This document shows positions 53,776 to 61,311 of a stretch of DNA of 64,000 nucleotides, one piece after another. The stretch spans positions 1,147,108 through 1,211,107 of the forward strand of contig CATOSD010000001.1 in NCBI GenBank assembly GCA_951812395.1, given 5' to 3'. The stretch is from an uncultured Dehalococcoidia bacterium. GTDB lineage: Bacteria; Chloroflexota; Dehalococcoidia; Lucifugimonadales; CATOSD01. The notes beneath the pieces are model-generated. The model was not told the DNA's origin, did not search any database, and was given only the letters and a program-made list of their open reading frames with translations. Numbering within the stretch: position 1 is the first letter of the stretch; every line of letters begins with the position of its first letter. The translations under genes were made by a program, and so were the position numbers.

Positions 53776-54035
53776 TCTCTACCGTCGAAGAACGGGCAGA
53801 CGAGTTGAAACGTCTCTGTCTCGACTACGGAGTCCAGTGGCTTGACCTGTTCGTGTCGGCTTCAACTGGTCGTCACGCCCCGTATGAGAGCGACCTCGAC
53901 TTCGCTGTCGAGTTCCAACCGGCGGCCCTCGATGCCTAAGCGGACGCCTACTTCGGGCGGCCCGTGGACCTGGTGGTGGAGTCGGCCATCAGGAATCTCT
54001 ACTTCCTTCAATCGGTGCAGCAGACGAGGACTTCA
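53772..54035 (+). pseudogene. MNT-type nucleotidyltransferase antitoxin relic
   Basis: The frame starts [20 protein letters not shown] and has the family's LDLF...STGRHAPYESDLDFAVEF core, where the catalytic GS is changed to VS. A TAA at about 53937 follows. The remainder (ADAYFGRPVDLVVESAIRNL) lacks the usual segment between ADAYF and GRPVD. It is thus inactive by active-site change, nonsense and deletion. In MNT/HEPN pairs this enzyme AMPylates and silences the HEPN RNase encoded next. Confidence 0.8.
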
Positions 54036-54039
54036 ATCT

Positions 54040-54315
54040 ATGTGGCTAGAGGCTCAGAAGAGTCTTTACGACATCCAGCGTGCCGCCAGCCTGCTGAGAG
54101 AGTTCACCGACGGCAAGACGTTTGCGGACTACGAAAGCGACACCTTGCTGAGGTCAGCCATGGAGCGCCAATTCGAGATCATCGGCGAGGCGATAGCCCA
54201 GCTTGCCCGGATCGATGAGCCGCTGGCTGACCGAATCAGCTAACATCAACGCATTGTCGACTTTCGACTCCTGACACTAACTCGTGAGGTTGACGCCATT
54301 TTGGAGGGTGCATGA
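54040..54315 (+). pseudogene. HepT-type HEPN toxin relic
   Basis: From ATG 54040 the frame reads EAQKSLYDIQRAASLLREFT, then FADYESDTLLRSAMERQFEI and IGEAIAQLARIDEPLADRI, the HEPN N-terminal helices. A TAA at 54241 and a deletion remove the RNxxxH catalytic segment; the residue HQRIVDFRLLT...REVDAIL continues to TGA 54315. The RNase cannot work. It pairs with the preceding MNT relic. Confidence 0.8.
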
Positions 54316-54376
54316 ATAGGAGCACGCTTGGGTACATGCAGACATACGATCTGTTGCCTGACCATGAGGGGTGACT

Positions 54377-54850
54377 ATGTGGTTGATTGAGTGGTTGAAC
54401 TCCAACCATGGCTTCATTTCGGCGACCGCTACAGTGGTCATAGCATGCTTTACAGGTATAACAGTTTGGCTTACCAAGACTCTCGCGGACGAAAACCGGC
54501 TCATGCGAAAGGCGGGCACCGAACCCAAAGTTGTTGCTTACCTGGCGACTGACCCTCGAAGGTCGCACGCCATCAATTTTGTAATGGCAAATGTGGGGCG
54601 TGGGCTAGCAAAGAATATCGAACTCACTATCGACGGAGACATTAACGATTTTGTGGCTCACAGTGTATCTTCAGCATTTAGGAATTGTTCAGGCGGTAGA
54701 GGGACGGACATGCTTCCCCAGGGCGAGCGTATTCAGTCCTTCTTCGGTCTTGGTCCGACCCTACTATTATCTCCACCACTGTGTCGCTTTACCGCACTCA
54801 TCACCTACGAAGACTTGAACGAAAAAACTCATGAGAACAGTTGTCTATAG
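54377..54850 (+). CDS. Hypothetical membrane-anchored protein
   Basis: The 157-aa protein starts at ATG 54377 with GAGGGG five bases upstream; a GTG at 54371 is an alternative. It has one N-terminal membrane helix (FISATATVVIACFTGITVWL), then a soluble beta-rich domain with INFVMANVGRGLAKNIELTI, a pattern of uncharacterised single-span proteins sometimes found near defence genes. The function is unknown. It ends about 110 bases before the tRNA genes. Confidence 0.6.
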   Translation: MWLIEWLNSNHGFISATATVVIACFTGITVWLTKTLADENRLMRKAGTEPKVVAYLATDPRRSHAINFVMANVGRGLAKNIELTIDGDINDFVAHSVSSAFRNCSGGRGTDMLPQGERIQSFFGLGPTLLLSPPLCRFTALITYEDLNEKTHENSCL

Positions 54851-54959
54851 GACGTAGGACAACTCGGTTGGATAAGTTGGTTAGAATCATCCGACGGCAC
54901 TTGATTGGGAGTAAACGAATTGGTCAAGCCCCATGAACAACGGGGAACCTTGGAGGTGG

Positions 54960-55033
54960 TAGCGCATAGGGGATTCGAACCCCTGATCTCCGCCTTGAGA
55001 GGGCGGTGTCCTGGGCCACTAGACGAATGCGCC
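54960..55033 (-). tRNA. tRNA-Glu (CUC)
   Basis: On the minus strand the cloverleaf is complete. The acceptor pairs GGCGCAT with ATGCGCT. The anticodon arm CCGCC/GGCGG has loop CTCTCAA (anticodon CUC), and the T-arm contains GGTTCGAATCC. A CCA is encoded (54959-54957). The 3' end faces the accessory region to the left, the usual side for island integration. Confidence 0.95.
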
Positions 55034-55064
55034 ACGCAAAGGCCCGGCTTGGGTGCCATCCTGG

Positions 55065-55135
55065 CTGGGGATCGAGGATTCGAACCTCGGCCTACGGATC
55101 CAGAGTCCGTCGTTCTGCCACTAGACTAATCCCCA
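55065..55135 (-). tRNA. tRNA-Gln (CUG)
   Basis: On the minus strand the acceptor pairs TGGGGAT with ATCCCCA. The anticodon arm ACGGA/TCCGT has loop CTCTGGA (anticodon CUG), and the T-arm has GGTTCGAATCC. A CCA is encoded (55064-55062). It lies 31 bases upstream of tRNA-Glu and shares its promoter. Confidence 0.95.
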
Positions 55136-55145
55136 GCGCACCTGT

Positions 55146-55174
55146 ATTTTATCAAGGGCACTTTCCCATTTCAA
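55146..55174 (-). promoter_or_regulatory. Promoter of the tRNA-Gln/tRNA-Glu unit
   Basis: On the minus strand TTGAAA (55174-55169) and TAAAAT (55151-55146) are 17 bases apart, and the -10 ends about 10 bases before the mature tRNA-Gln 5' end. Spacing and location are right for a strong stable-RNA promoter. Confidence 0.7.
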
Positions 55175-55314
55175 GCCTACCATCGCCCCCTCTCCCGCCT
55201 ACATGCCGGCCCTCCCCTCAACCTGTCATTCCAGCCCCCGAGCCGGAACCTAGGGGGCGGAGGACTTGCCGCTCGGCAATCCGGGAGCAGGGAGACGTCG
55301 CAGGGAGATCGATT

Positions 55315-56316
55315 TTGAAGATAGGACTGTTCCTCAATACCCAGACCCCCGACAGCGACGCGCTGCCACAAGTCATCGCCGACTGCGCCGACCAGGTGCG
55401 CACCGCCCGCGACGCCGGATTCGACATCATCTGCGCCGGCCAGCACTACCTCTCCGCGCCCTATGCCCAGCCCGCGACACTGCCCTTCCTCGCTCGCATG
55501 GCTGCCGAGTCGGGGGACATGGCCCTTTGCGCCGGCATCATCCTGCTGCCGCTCCACAACCCCGTCGACGTCGCCGAGACCGTCGCCACGCTGGACGCCA
55601 TCAGCGGCGGCCGGTTCGTCTTTGGCATTGGCCTGGGCTACCGTGACGAGGAATACGCCGCCTTCGGCGTCCGGCGATCGGAGCGCGTTCCGCGCATGAT
55701 CGAGGCGCTGGAGGTCATACACAAGCTGTGGTCCGAGGACGAGGTGGAGTTCGACGGCCATTTCTACCACGTGCCCAGGTCCAACCCCACGACGCGGCCC
55801 GTGCAGAAGCCGCACCCGCCCATCTGGGTCGCCGCCAACCACGACAACGCCATCCGCCGCGCCGGTCGCTGGGGCTATCCCTGGATGATCAACCCCCACG
55901 CCACAATGTCCATGATCGCCGACCAGATTCCGCTTTACCGCGATGCGCTCGCCGAGGGCGGCCGGCCGGACCCCGGCGAGCTGCCGCTGGTCCGCGAGAT
56001 GTACGTCGCGGCCGATAGGGAGACGGCGTTCGTGGACAGCCAGCCCTACCTGGAGGGCAAGTACGCCGCCTACGCCTCCTGGGGCCAGGACAAGGCGCTG
56101 CCCGGCGAGGAGGACTTCACCTCGCCTTACGCCGAACTGGCCCGCGACAGGTTCGTGCTCGGCGCGCCGGACGACATTGTGCGCGAGATCGAACGCTACG
56201 AGCGCGACCTGGGCGTCACCCACATCATCTTCCGTATGCAGTGGCCCGGAATGCCCCACGACCAGGTGATGCGCCAGCTCGACATCCTCGACCGCCAGGT
56301 CGTGCCGCGCATCTAG
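55315..56316 (+). CDS. Luciferase-like flavin monooxygenase family protein
   Basis: The 333-aa protein has the bacterial luciferase-like (TIM barrel) pattern. It starts KIGLFLNTQTPD and continues DIICAGQHYLSAPYAQPATL, LDAISGGRFVFGIGLGYRDE and KPHPPIWVAANHDNAIRRAG. Such enzymes use FMN or F420 to oxidise or desulfurise substrates. The start is TTG 55315, backed by AGGGAG (55302-55307) with a 7-base spacer. The open frame further upstream runs through the tRNAs and is not real. A second family member follows 46 bases later. Multiple paralogues are typical of SAR202-like Chloroflexota. Confidence 0.92.
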   Translation: MKIGLFLNTQTPDSDALPQVIADCADQVRTARDAGFDIICAGQHYLSAPYAQPATLPFLARMAAESGDMALCAGIILLPLHNPVDVAETVATLDAISGGRFVFGIGLGYRDEEYAAFGVRRSERVPRMIEALEVIHKLWSEDEVEFDGHFYHVPRSNPTTRPVQKPHPPIWVAANHDNAIRRAGRWGYPWMINPHATMSMIADQIPLYRDALAEGGRPDPGELPLVREMYVAADRETAFVDSQPYLEGKYAAYASWGQDKALPGEEDFTSPYAELARDRFVLGAPDDIVREIERYERDLGVTHIIFRMQWPGMPHDQVMRQLDILDRQVVPRI

Positions 56317-56362
56317 CGGCGTGCAGACGAAACGGAGCAAACACTACACAGGAGCCACGACA

Positions 56363-57229
56363 ATGAAGCTAGGCGTAGTTTTCCCCCAGACGGAGATTAC
56401 CTCGGACCCCGGTGCGGTCAGGGAGTACGCGCAGGCGGCCGAGGAGCTTGGCTACAACCACCTGCTCGCGTTCGACCACGTTCTGGGCGCGAACGCGGAG
56501 AGCCGTCCGGGCTGGAGCGGCGCATACCGCCACACCGACCAGTTCCACGAGCCGTTCGTGCTGTTCGGCTACCTCGCCGGCGTGACCGAGAGCATCGAGT
56601 TGGTGACGGGCGTCATCATTCTGCCGCAGCGCCAAACGGCGCTGGTCGCGAAGCAGACCGCCGCGGTGGACGTGCTGAGCGGCGGACGTCTGCGCCTGGG
56701 CATCGGCGTGGGCTGGAACGCTGTTGAGTACGAGGCGCTTGGCGAGAACTTTGGCGACAGGGGCCGCCGCTCGGAGGAGCAGATAGAGCTGATGCGCCGG
56801 CTGTGGACGGAGGATTTGGTCACTTTCGAAGGCCGCTGGCACAAGGTTACGGACGCCGGGATCAACCCGCTTCCCGTGCAGCGCCCCATCCCGGTGTGGT
56901 TCGGGGGCGGAGCGCCTCAGACTATCAGCCGAATTGCGCGCACGGGCGACGGCTGGTTCCCGCAGTTCCCTCCGAACGACGAGGGGCGCGCGCTCATCGA
57001 GGACATGCGCGAGCAGGCGAGCGCGGCGGGGCGTGACCCGGACGCCATCGGCATCGAGAGCCGGGTGTCGATAAGCAGCGGCTCGCCCGACGATTGGGTC
57101 GCGACGGTGGACCGCTGGCGCGACCTAGGCGCGACGCACATATCGGTCAACACTATGAACGCAGGACTGTCCTCCCCGGCCGACCACATCGACGCTATAC
57201 GCTGCTTCAAAGAAGCCGTTGGTGAGTAA
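56363..57229 (+). CDS. Luciferase-like monooxygenase, F420-dependent type
   Basis: The 288-aa protein starts MKLGVVFPQTEITSDPGAVR at ATG 56363 (AGGAG, 8 bases upstream). It has LLAFDHVLGANAESRPGW, LSGGRLRLGIGVGWNAVEYE and PIPVWFGGGAPQTISRIA, typical of the F420-binding LLM subfamily. It is only distantly related to the preceding gene. The two are probably co-transcribed. The substrate is not deducible. Confidence 0.92.
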   Translation: MKLGVVFPQTEITSDPGAVREYAQAAEELGYNHLLAFDHVLGANAESRPGWSGAYRHTDQFHEPFVLFGYLAGVTESIELVTGVIILPQRQTALVAKQTAAVDVLSGGRLRLGIGVGWNAVEYEALGENFGDRGRRSEEQIELMRRLWTEDLVTFEGRWHKVTDAGINPLPVQRPIPVWFGGGAPQTISRIARTGDGWFPQFPPNDEGRALIEDMREQASAAGRDPDAIGIESRVSISSGSPDDWVATVDRWRDLGATHISVNTMNAGLSSPADHIDAIRCFKEAVGE

Positions 57230-57247
57230 GGAGCCGGTTGTCAGTAG

Positions 57248-57267
57248 GGGCGGTTCGCGAACCGCCC
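57248..57267. repeat. 20-bp perfect palindrome GGGCGGTTCGC...
   Basis: Bases 57248-57267 are self-complementary (GGGCGGTTCG then CGAACCGCCC). It lies 19 bases after the monooxygenase stop and can form a hairpin in RNA, perhaps acting as a terminator, though without a T-run. The core CGGTTCGCGAAC also occurs near 53290. Confidence 0.5.
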
Positions 57268-57311
57268 ACAGGTTTGCGTCGAACCATCGACCACTGATAA
57301 CTGAGGACTAG

Positions 57312-58509
57312 GGAACCTCTGAACAACTGAGGTCATCTCGTATGTGATGGACAGTAAGTGGGCTGTCCGAGGTATTTCTTCCTCCTACGGTGTGTCGATA
57401 GAGGTCTTGTGGTCCTGAAACGGCTCTGCTAAGGCGTATCTGCGTTCGTTTGTCCAGCTTGGGCGCACTCCGCCCTTGTCAGGCTGCCAAGTACCGCTCC
57501 GCCCTTATCAAGTTCGTCATTCCCAGTAGCAACGCCAGTCGTTGCGTGTTCTTTGCCAACCCTCGGTAACGCACCTTGGCGTATCCAAAGTGGCGCTTCA
57601 CGTACAGGAACGGATGCTCCACCTTCGCCCTGGTCGACGCCTTGCGCTTCTCCACTAGCACCTCATAGCTTCCCGGCTCCAGTTGCCGACGTCTCCCGGG
57701 TCTCAGCGCTACCTGCCAGTCCACATCCAACTCGCGGTTCTCCAATCGCTTGCCGACTCCCTGATACCCCGCATCGCCCCACACCCGATTCTCTCCACCG
57801 TGCAGTAGCCGGTGAGCCTCCGTCACGTCATGAACGTTCGCAGGTGTCGTCGTTACGCTATGTACTACTCCCGTCTCAGCGTCCGCACCGATGTGTACCT
57901 TCATCCCGAAGTGCCACTCATTCCCCTTCTTCGTTTGACGCATCTCAGGGTCTCGCTCACCTGCACGATTCTTCGTCGACGATGGCGCCTCAATGATGCT
58001 CGCGTCCACGATCGTCCCCTCCCGAAGTCGCAGCCCCTGGGACTCCAGGTGACGGTTGATCTCCTCGAACAGAACCTGTCCCAACTCGTGCTCTTCCAGC
58101 AGATGGCGGAAGTTCAGGATCGTCGTCTCGTCCGGGAGCGGGCCCGATAGCCTCAACCCTACGAACCGTCTCACCGACTCGACCTCGTAGAGCATGTCCT
58201 CCATGCCAGGATCACTGAGGTTGTAGAACGCCTGCACACAGTGAATCCGCAGCATCACAGATAACTCATAAGGTCGCCGGCCCCGGCCTGCCTTGGGATA
58301 GAACGGGCGGATGCGTTCTACGAGCTGCTCCCACGGGATCAGACCGTCCATGCGCTCAAGGAATATCTCCCGCCGGGTCTTGCGCTTCTTGCTCTCGTAC
58401 TCCAAGTCGGCAAATGTTGGCTGGTCCATCGTGCCTTCACCCCAAACATCTCTGCTTTGTGTATGGCATTTTACTATGCCACAACACACCAGACTTGTTC
58501 AGAGTATCC
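57312..58509 (-). mobile_element. Intact IS5-family insertion sequence, copy 2 (1198 bp)
   Basis: The same element as at 42098-43295 in inverted orientation, with the same ends and a CTAG target duplication (57308-57311 and 58510-58513). The right-hand CTAG supplies the stop codon of the DUF3179 gene, so the insertion left that protein's length unchanged. Confidence 0.93.
57479..58429 (-). CDS. IS5-family transposase (copy 2)
   Basis: The encoded 316-aa transposase is identical, residue for residue, to copy 1. It starts at ATG 58429 (MDQPTFADLEYES) and keeps the DDE motifs DASIIEAPSS, WGDAGYQG and KVEHPF. The identity marks a recent duplication and gives 1.2 kb of sequence for homologous inversion of the 14 kb between the copies. 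Confidence 0.93.
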   Translation of the reverse strand: MDQPTFADLEYESKKRKTRREIFLERMDGLIPWEQLVERIRPFYPKAGRGRRPYELSVMLRIHCVQAFYNLSDPGMEDMLYEVESVRRFVGLRLSGPLPDETTILNFRHLLEEHELGQVLFEEINRHLESQGLRLREGTIVDASIIEAPSSTKNRAGERDPEMRQTKKGNEWHFGMKVHIGADAETGVVHSVTTTPANVHDVTEAHRLLHGGENRVWGDAGYQGVGKRLENRELDVDWQVALRPGRRRQLEPGSYEVLVEKRKASTRAKVEHPFLYVKRHFGYAKVRYRGLAKNTQRLALLLGMTNLIRAERYLAA

Positions 58510-59676
58510 CTAGTTCCTGACGTACACCTCCGTGTCGGGGTAGTAGTCGCTCCAGCCGAACCAAAACACATTGAACGAGGGGTGTTCCTGCAACCGTTCG
58601 CTCTCGAGCTCGCCCGCGACGGCCATGCCGGTCAGTTTGCTCCACGTCGACCCGGTCTCGGCGTCTACCATCTCGCCAGAGTCGTCGCCCTGCTCCAATG
58701 TCAGCACCCGCTCGCCCACTCGCCGGCCGAACGCGCCAACAGAGCGGCTCGTGCTGTCCAGCACGACCACAATCTCCGCGCCCTCGAACACGTCGTTCAC
58801 AACCTGTGCACTCTCAAGGTCGGAGTGGGCGTAGACCCTCTGCGAACTCTCGCCGACCAGCCCCAGCACGAGCTGTTTGGGCGACAACCGCTCGTCGTTG
58901 TTCGACTCGGGCATTATTCCCGTTCGGGAGCTGACGTAGTAGTCGATGTAGCTGTCGTAGGGACGGCGCCCCGTGTCCAGCGCGAGTGTGTCCGGGTGCT
59001 CCGCCTTCCAGTCGCCCCAGGTGGTCAGCCGCGACGGCAGCAGCGTAAGGCGTTCACCCAGAAGCGGCCCCTGAACCGCCTCGCCCAGAAGCTGGCTCCA
59101 CAGAGTATCGGTCTCCCTGTCATACATCACCAGCGCGTTCATGATGAGCTTGCCCGACACGCCGAACGTCAGCGTCTCGGCTTTCACTGTGCGGGCATAC
59201 ACTATACCCGTGAAGCAGAGCGGTCACCACGTCACCGCTACGGGTTGCCCGCCGACGGTGTCGTTGACGATTTCGTGGCTGCTCAGGAAAGCGGTGGAGT
59301 AGGCCCTATGCTCGTTTCCGACTGACAGCCCTATGATGAGGTGGCCGTCGCCCATCAGTTCGGACGCCTGCTCGGCGTCGAGAAACTCGGGGTTATCGAT
59401 GGAGGGTATGGCGTCACGCGGCAGCACGGTGCGAATGTCGAATCCCCCGTCGTCCGGCTGGGACGTGGGCGTCGGGAGCAGACGAGTGGCGGTCGGTTCG
59501 GCGCGCGCAGTCGCCGACTCGCCTGGCGCCGCGGCCGTAGGGGATGGCTTGACCTGCGCAGTCGCCGATGGCCTCGTTGCAGGCGCGGCCGTCGGCGCCT
59601 CGGTTTCTGATGAGCACGCCGCCAGCAGCGTCAACACGCAGACCAGCGCCAATAGTCGCCCCAGCCGGGCGCTCAC
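58510..59676 (-). CDS. DUF3179 lipoprotein with in-frame TGA at a CxxC cysteine (candidate selenoprotein)
   Basis: The coding pattern runs unbroken from GTG 59676 to TAG 58510 except for TGA at 59226-59224. It reads a lipoprotein signal (LLALVCVLTLLAACSSE), a Thr/Pro/Ala linker, then DUF3179: RTVLPRDAIPSIDNPEF, HEIVNDTVGGQPVAVTW-TGA-PLCFTGIVYART, LTFGVSGKLIMNALVMYDRE and WSQLLGEAVQGPLLG. In relatives the TGA position is Cys, the first of a CPLC pair. Read as selenocysteine the protein is 388 aa with Sec151 in UPLC. A hairpin fitting the bacterial SECIS pattern starts 13 bases after the TGA. Nonsense decay is the alternative; no sel genes are in view. GTG 59676 overlaps the hydrolase stop as GTGA. 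Confidence 0.8.
59192..59210 (-). promoter_or_regulatory. SECIS-like hairpin downstream of the DUF3179 TGA
   Basis: In the mRNA, CGGGUAUA pairs with UAUGCCCG (one G-U pair) to give an 8-bp stem with the apical loop GUG. The loop G is 22 bases after the UGA. An outer helix, GCUUCA with UGAAAGC, extends it. Stem length, a G first in the loop, and 16-37 base spacing agree with the general bacterial SECIS pattern. This is a by-eye fold. Confidence 0.5.
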
Positions 59677-60572
59677 CGCCACTGCTCCTCGAGGTACTCG
59701 CCGATGGCCTCGATGGCCTGCTGGCCCTCCGGGAGTATCGGCGCGAACAGTTGCCACACGTGCACCATCTCCTCCCAGGACTGGAGCGTCACGTCTACCC
59801 CGGCGGCGCGTGCGCGCTCATCCAGCCGTGTGGAGTCGTCGTACAGCGTCTCCGACGTGCCCACCTGAATCAACAGCGGCGGCAGCCCCTGAAGGTCGGC
59901 GTAGAGCGGAGCGGCCAAGGGCGTCCGGGGGTCCGCGCCCGCCAGGTACATGGCCGCGGACTCGAGCAGGCCTTGGCGCCCCACCATCAGGTCGAGTTTG
60001 GCGCGGGCCGTCATCGACTCGCCCAGGGCTTCCATGTCCACCCATGGCGATAGGCAGACGCCGGCCGCCGGCAGCGGGTCGCCCGCGTCGCGCAGCGCCA
60101 CCAGCGCGGCTACGGTCAGGCCGCCGCCCGCGGAGTCTCCGCAGATCGCCGCTCTGGCCGGCTCGACACCCTGTTCCAGCAGCCAGCGATAGGCGGCCGT
60201 GGCGTCGTCCATGGCGGCGGGAAACGGGTGCTCGGGAGCGAGCCGGTAGTCGATGACGAGCACGCGCGCGCCGGACGCCGCCGAGAGTCGTCCGGCGACC
60301 TCGCGGTGGCTGGCCGGGGATCCCACGACGTAGCCGCCGCCGTGCAGGTACAGCACGGCGTGGTTCGCGTCCGCGCCCGGGGCTGCCACCCACTCGGCCG
60401 GGACGCCGCCGGCGTCCACCGCCTCCGCGGACACGCCCGGCGTAGCGCCCAGCGAGCCGAAGAACGCGTCCATGCCTGCCCGTCGGTCCGCGGCGCTGGG
60501 GCGTGCCCCGCCCGCGGCCTGCCGCCGCATTTCCAACAGGTGCAGCACTTTGTCCAGTTCGGGGGATGGCAT
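59673..60572 (-). CDS. Alpha/beta hydrolase, hormone-sensitive-lipase type
   Basis: The 299-aa protein has the HSL-family features: oxyanion motif HGGGY at 77-81, the nucleophile in GDSAGG (Ser147), an acid around Asp245, and His271 in EMVHVWQLF. It hydrolyses short-chain esters or lactones. GAGGTG precedes ATG 60572 on the minus strand. Its stop overlaps the GTG of the DUF3179 gene by 4 bases, so the two are translated together. Confidence 0.93.
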   Translation of the reverse strand: MPSPELDKVLHLLEMRRQAAGGARPSAADRRAGMDAFFGSLGATPGVSAEAVDAGGVPAEWVAAPGADANHAVLYLHGGGYVVGSPASHREVAGRLSAASGARVLVIDYRLAPEHPFPAAMDDATAAYRWLLEQGVEPARAAICGDSAGGGLTVAALVALRDAGDPLPAAGVCLSPWVDMEALGESMTARAKLDLMVGRQGLLESAAMYLAGADPRTPLAAPLYADLQGLPPLLIQVGTSETLYDDSTRLDERARAAGVDVTLQSWEEMVHVWQLFAPILPEGQQAIEAIGEYLEEQWR

Positions 60573-60846
60573 GATTTCACCTCATTAGTGCTTTTGCGCG
60601 GGGCGTTGATTGTGCCCTGCTCGGCGGTCTCTGCTCGTGTACGGCGCCACTTCACGCCGCGCGATCTGGAGTGTTCGCGGTTTACGGACCGCCAGATCCC
60701 AATTTTACACCAAGTGGTAACCGAACAATCGTCACCCCGTGAGAGTGGAGGTCCGCGTACTCGCATGCGGGCGTGGCAAGAGATTAACTACGACCTTTGA
60801 AGCGATGTGCCAAGAGCCTCAGGGCGTCACTGTCGCGCGGCAGGAG

Positions 60847-60976
60847 CTTATGTCAGATTATCCGGCGGATAACAAACACAGGCCCCTCCCTCTGGGTTCC
60901 TGCCCTGTATCGTAGTGCGGGGTGACGTTCTTGCGTGGGAAAGACTGTTTCTGGCGCACTTGGTAACCTGTCACAG
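60847..60976. repeat. Short inverted-repeat element C (about 130 bp)
   Basis: The left end TTATGTCAGATTATCCGG and the right end (GCGCACTTGGTAACCTGTCACAG) are imperfect inverted repeats of the same family as the 655-671-bp elements. The right part resembles element D at 63188-63291 (both GCGCAC then TWGTAA). No gene lies inside. The preceding 274 bases before the hydrolase start hold nothing recognisable. Confidence 0.5.
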
Positions 60977-61311
60977 CTTCGCGTGAGGGCCGGACTGCTG
61001 CCGGATTCCGGCTCCGGGGCCGGATTGACGGTTGTGTGGGGGCCGGAGGCCGCCCGCGAGAGGGGATTTCGCCGAAATGTGTTGCAGAAGGATGCATTTC
61101 GCTGCATTTCGTAGCTGGGAGAAGTTGCCGGTTCCGGCGTTTGGAATGGCGCATGGGGCGCTTTCTTGGCCGAAGAGCGCCGAATCGCAGCGGAAATGGA
61201 ACAGCCGACGGGAGGCCCAACCGGAGCGTGTGGATGGCGAATGGCTGAGCCGGTGAGTCATGGACAGGAGAATAGCACGGCTGTGCGAATATGTCAATAG
61301 GGATTGGAATG
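60977..61311. other. GC-rich gene-free stretch with partial resemblance to the MITE interior
   Basis: The 335 bases before the IS1380 element contain no supported gene. The phrase tttcgtagctgggag (around 61106-61122) recurs in the interior of element A near 5985, so part may be an eroded relative. Confidence 0.35.

Noticed and set aside
55006..55314. Open frame on the plus strand running through both tRNA genes into the first monooxygenase
   Set aside because: It crosses two tRNA genes on the opposite strand; a ribosome site and TTG at 55315 mark the true start.
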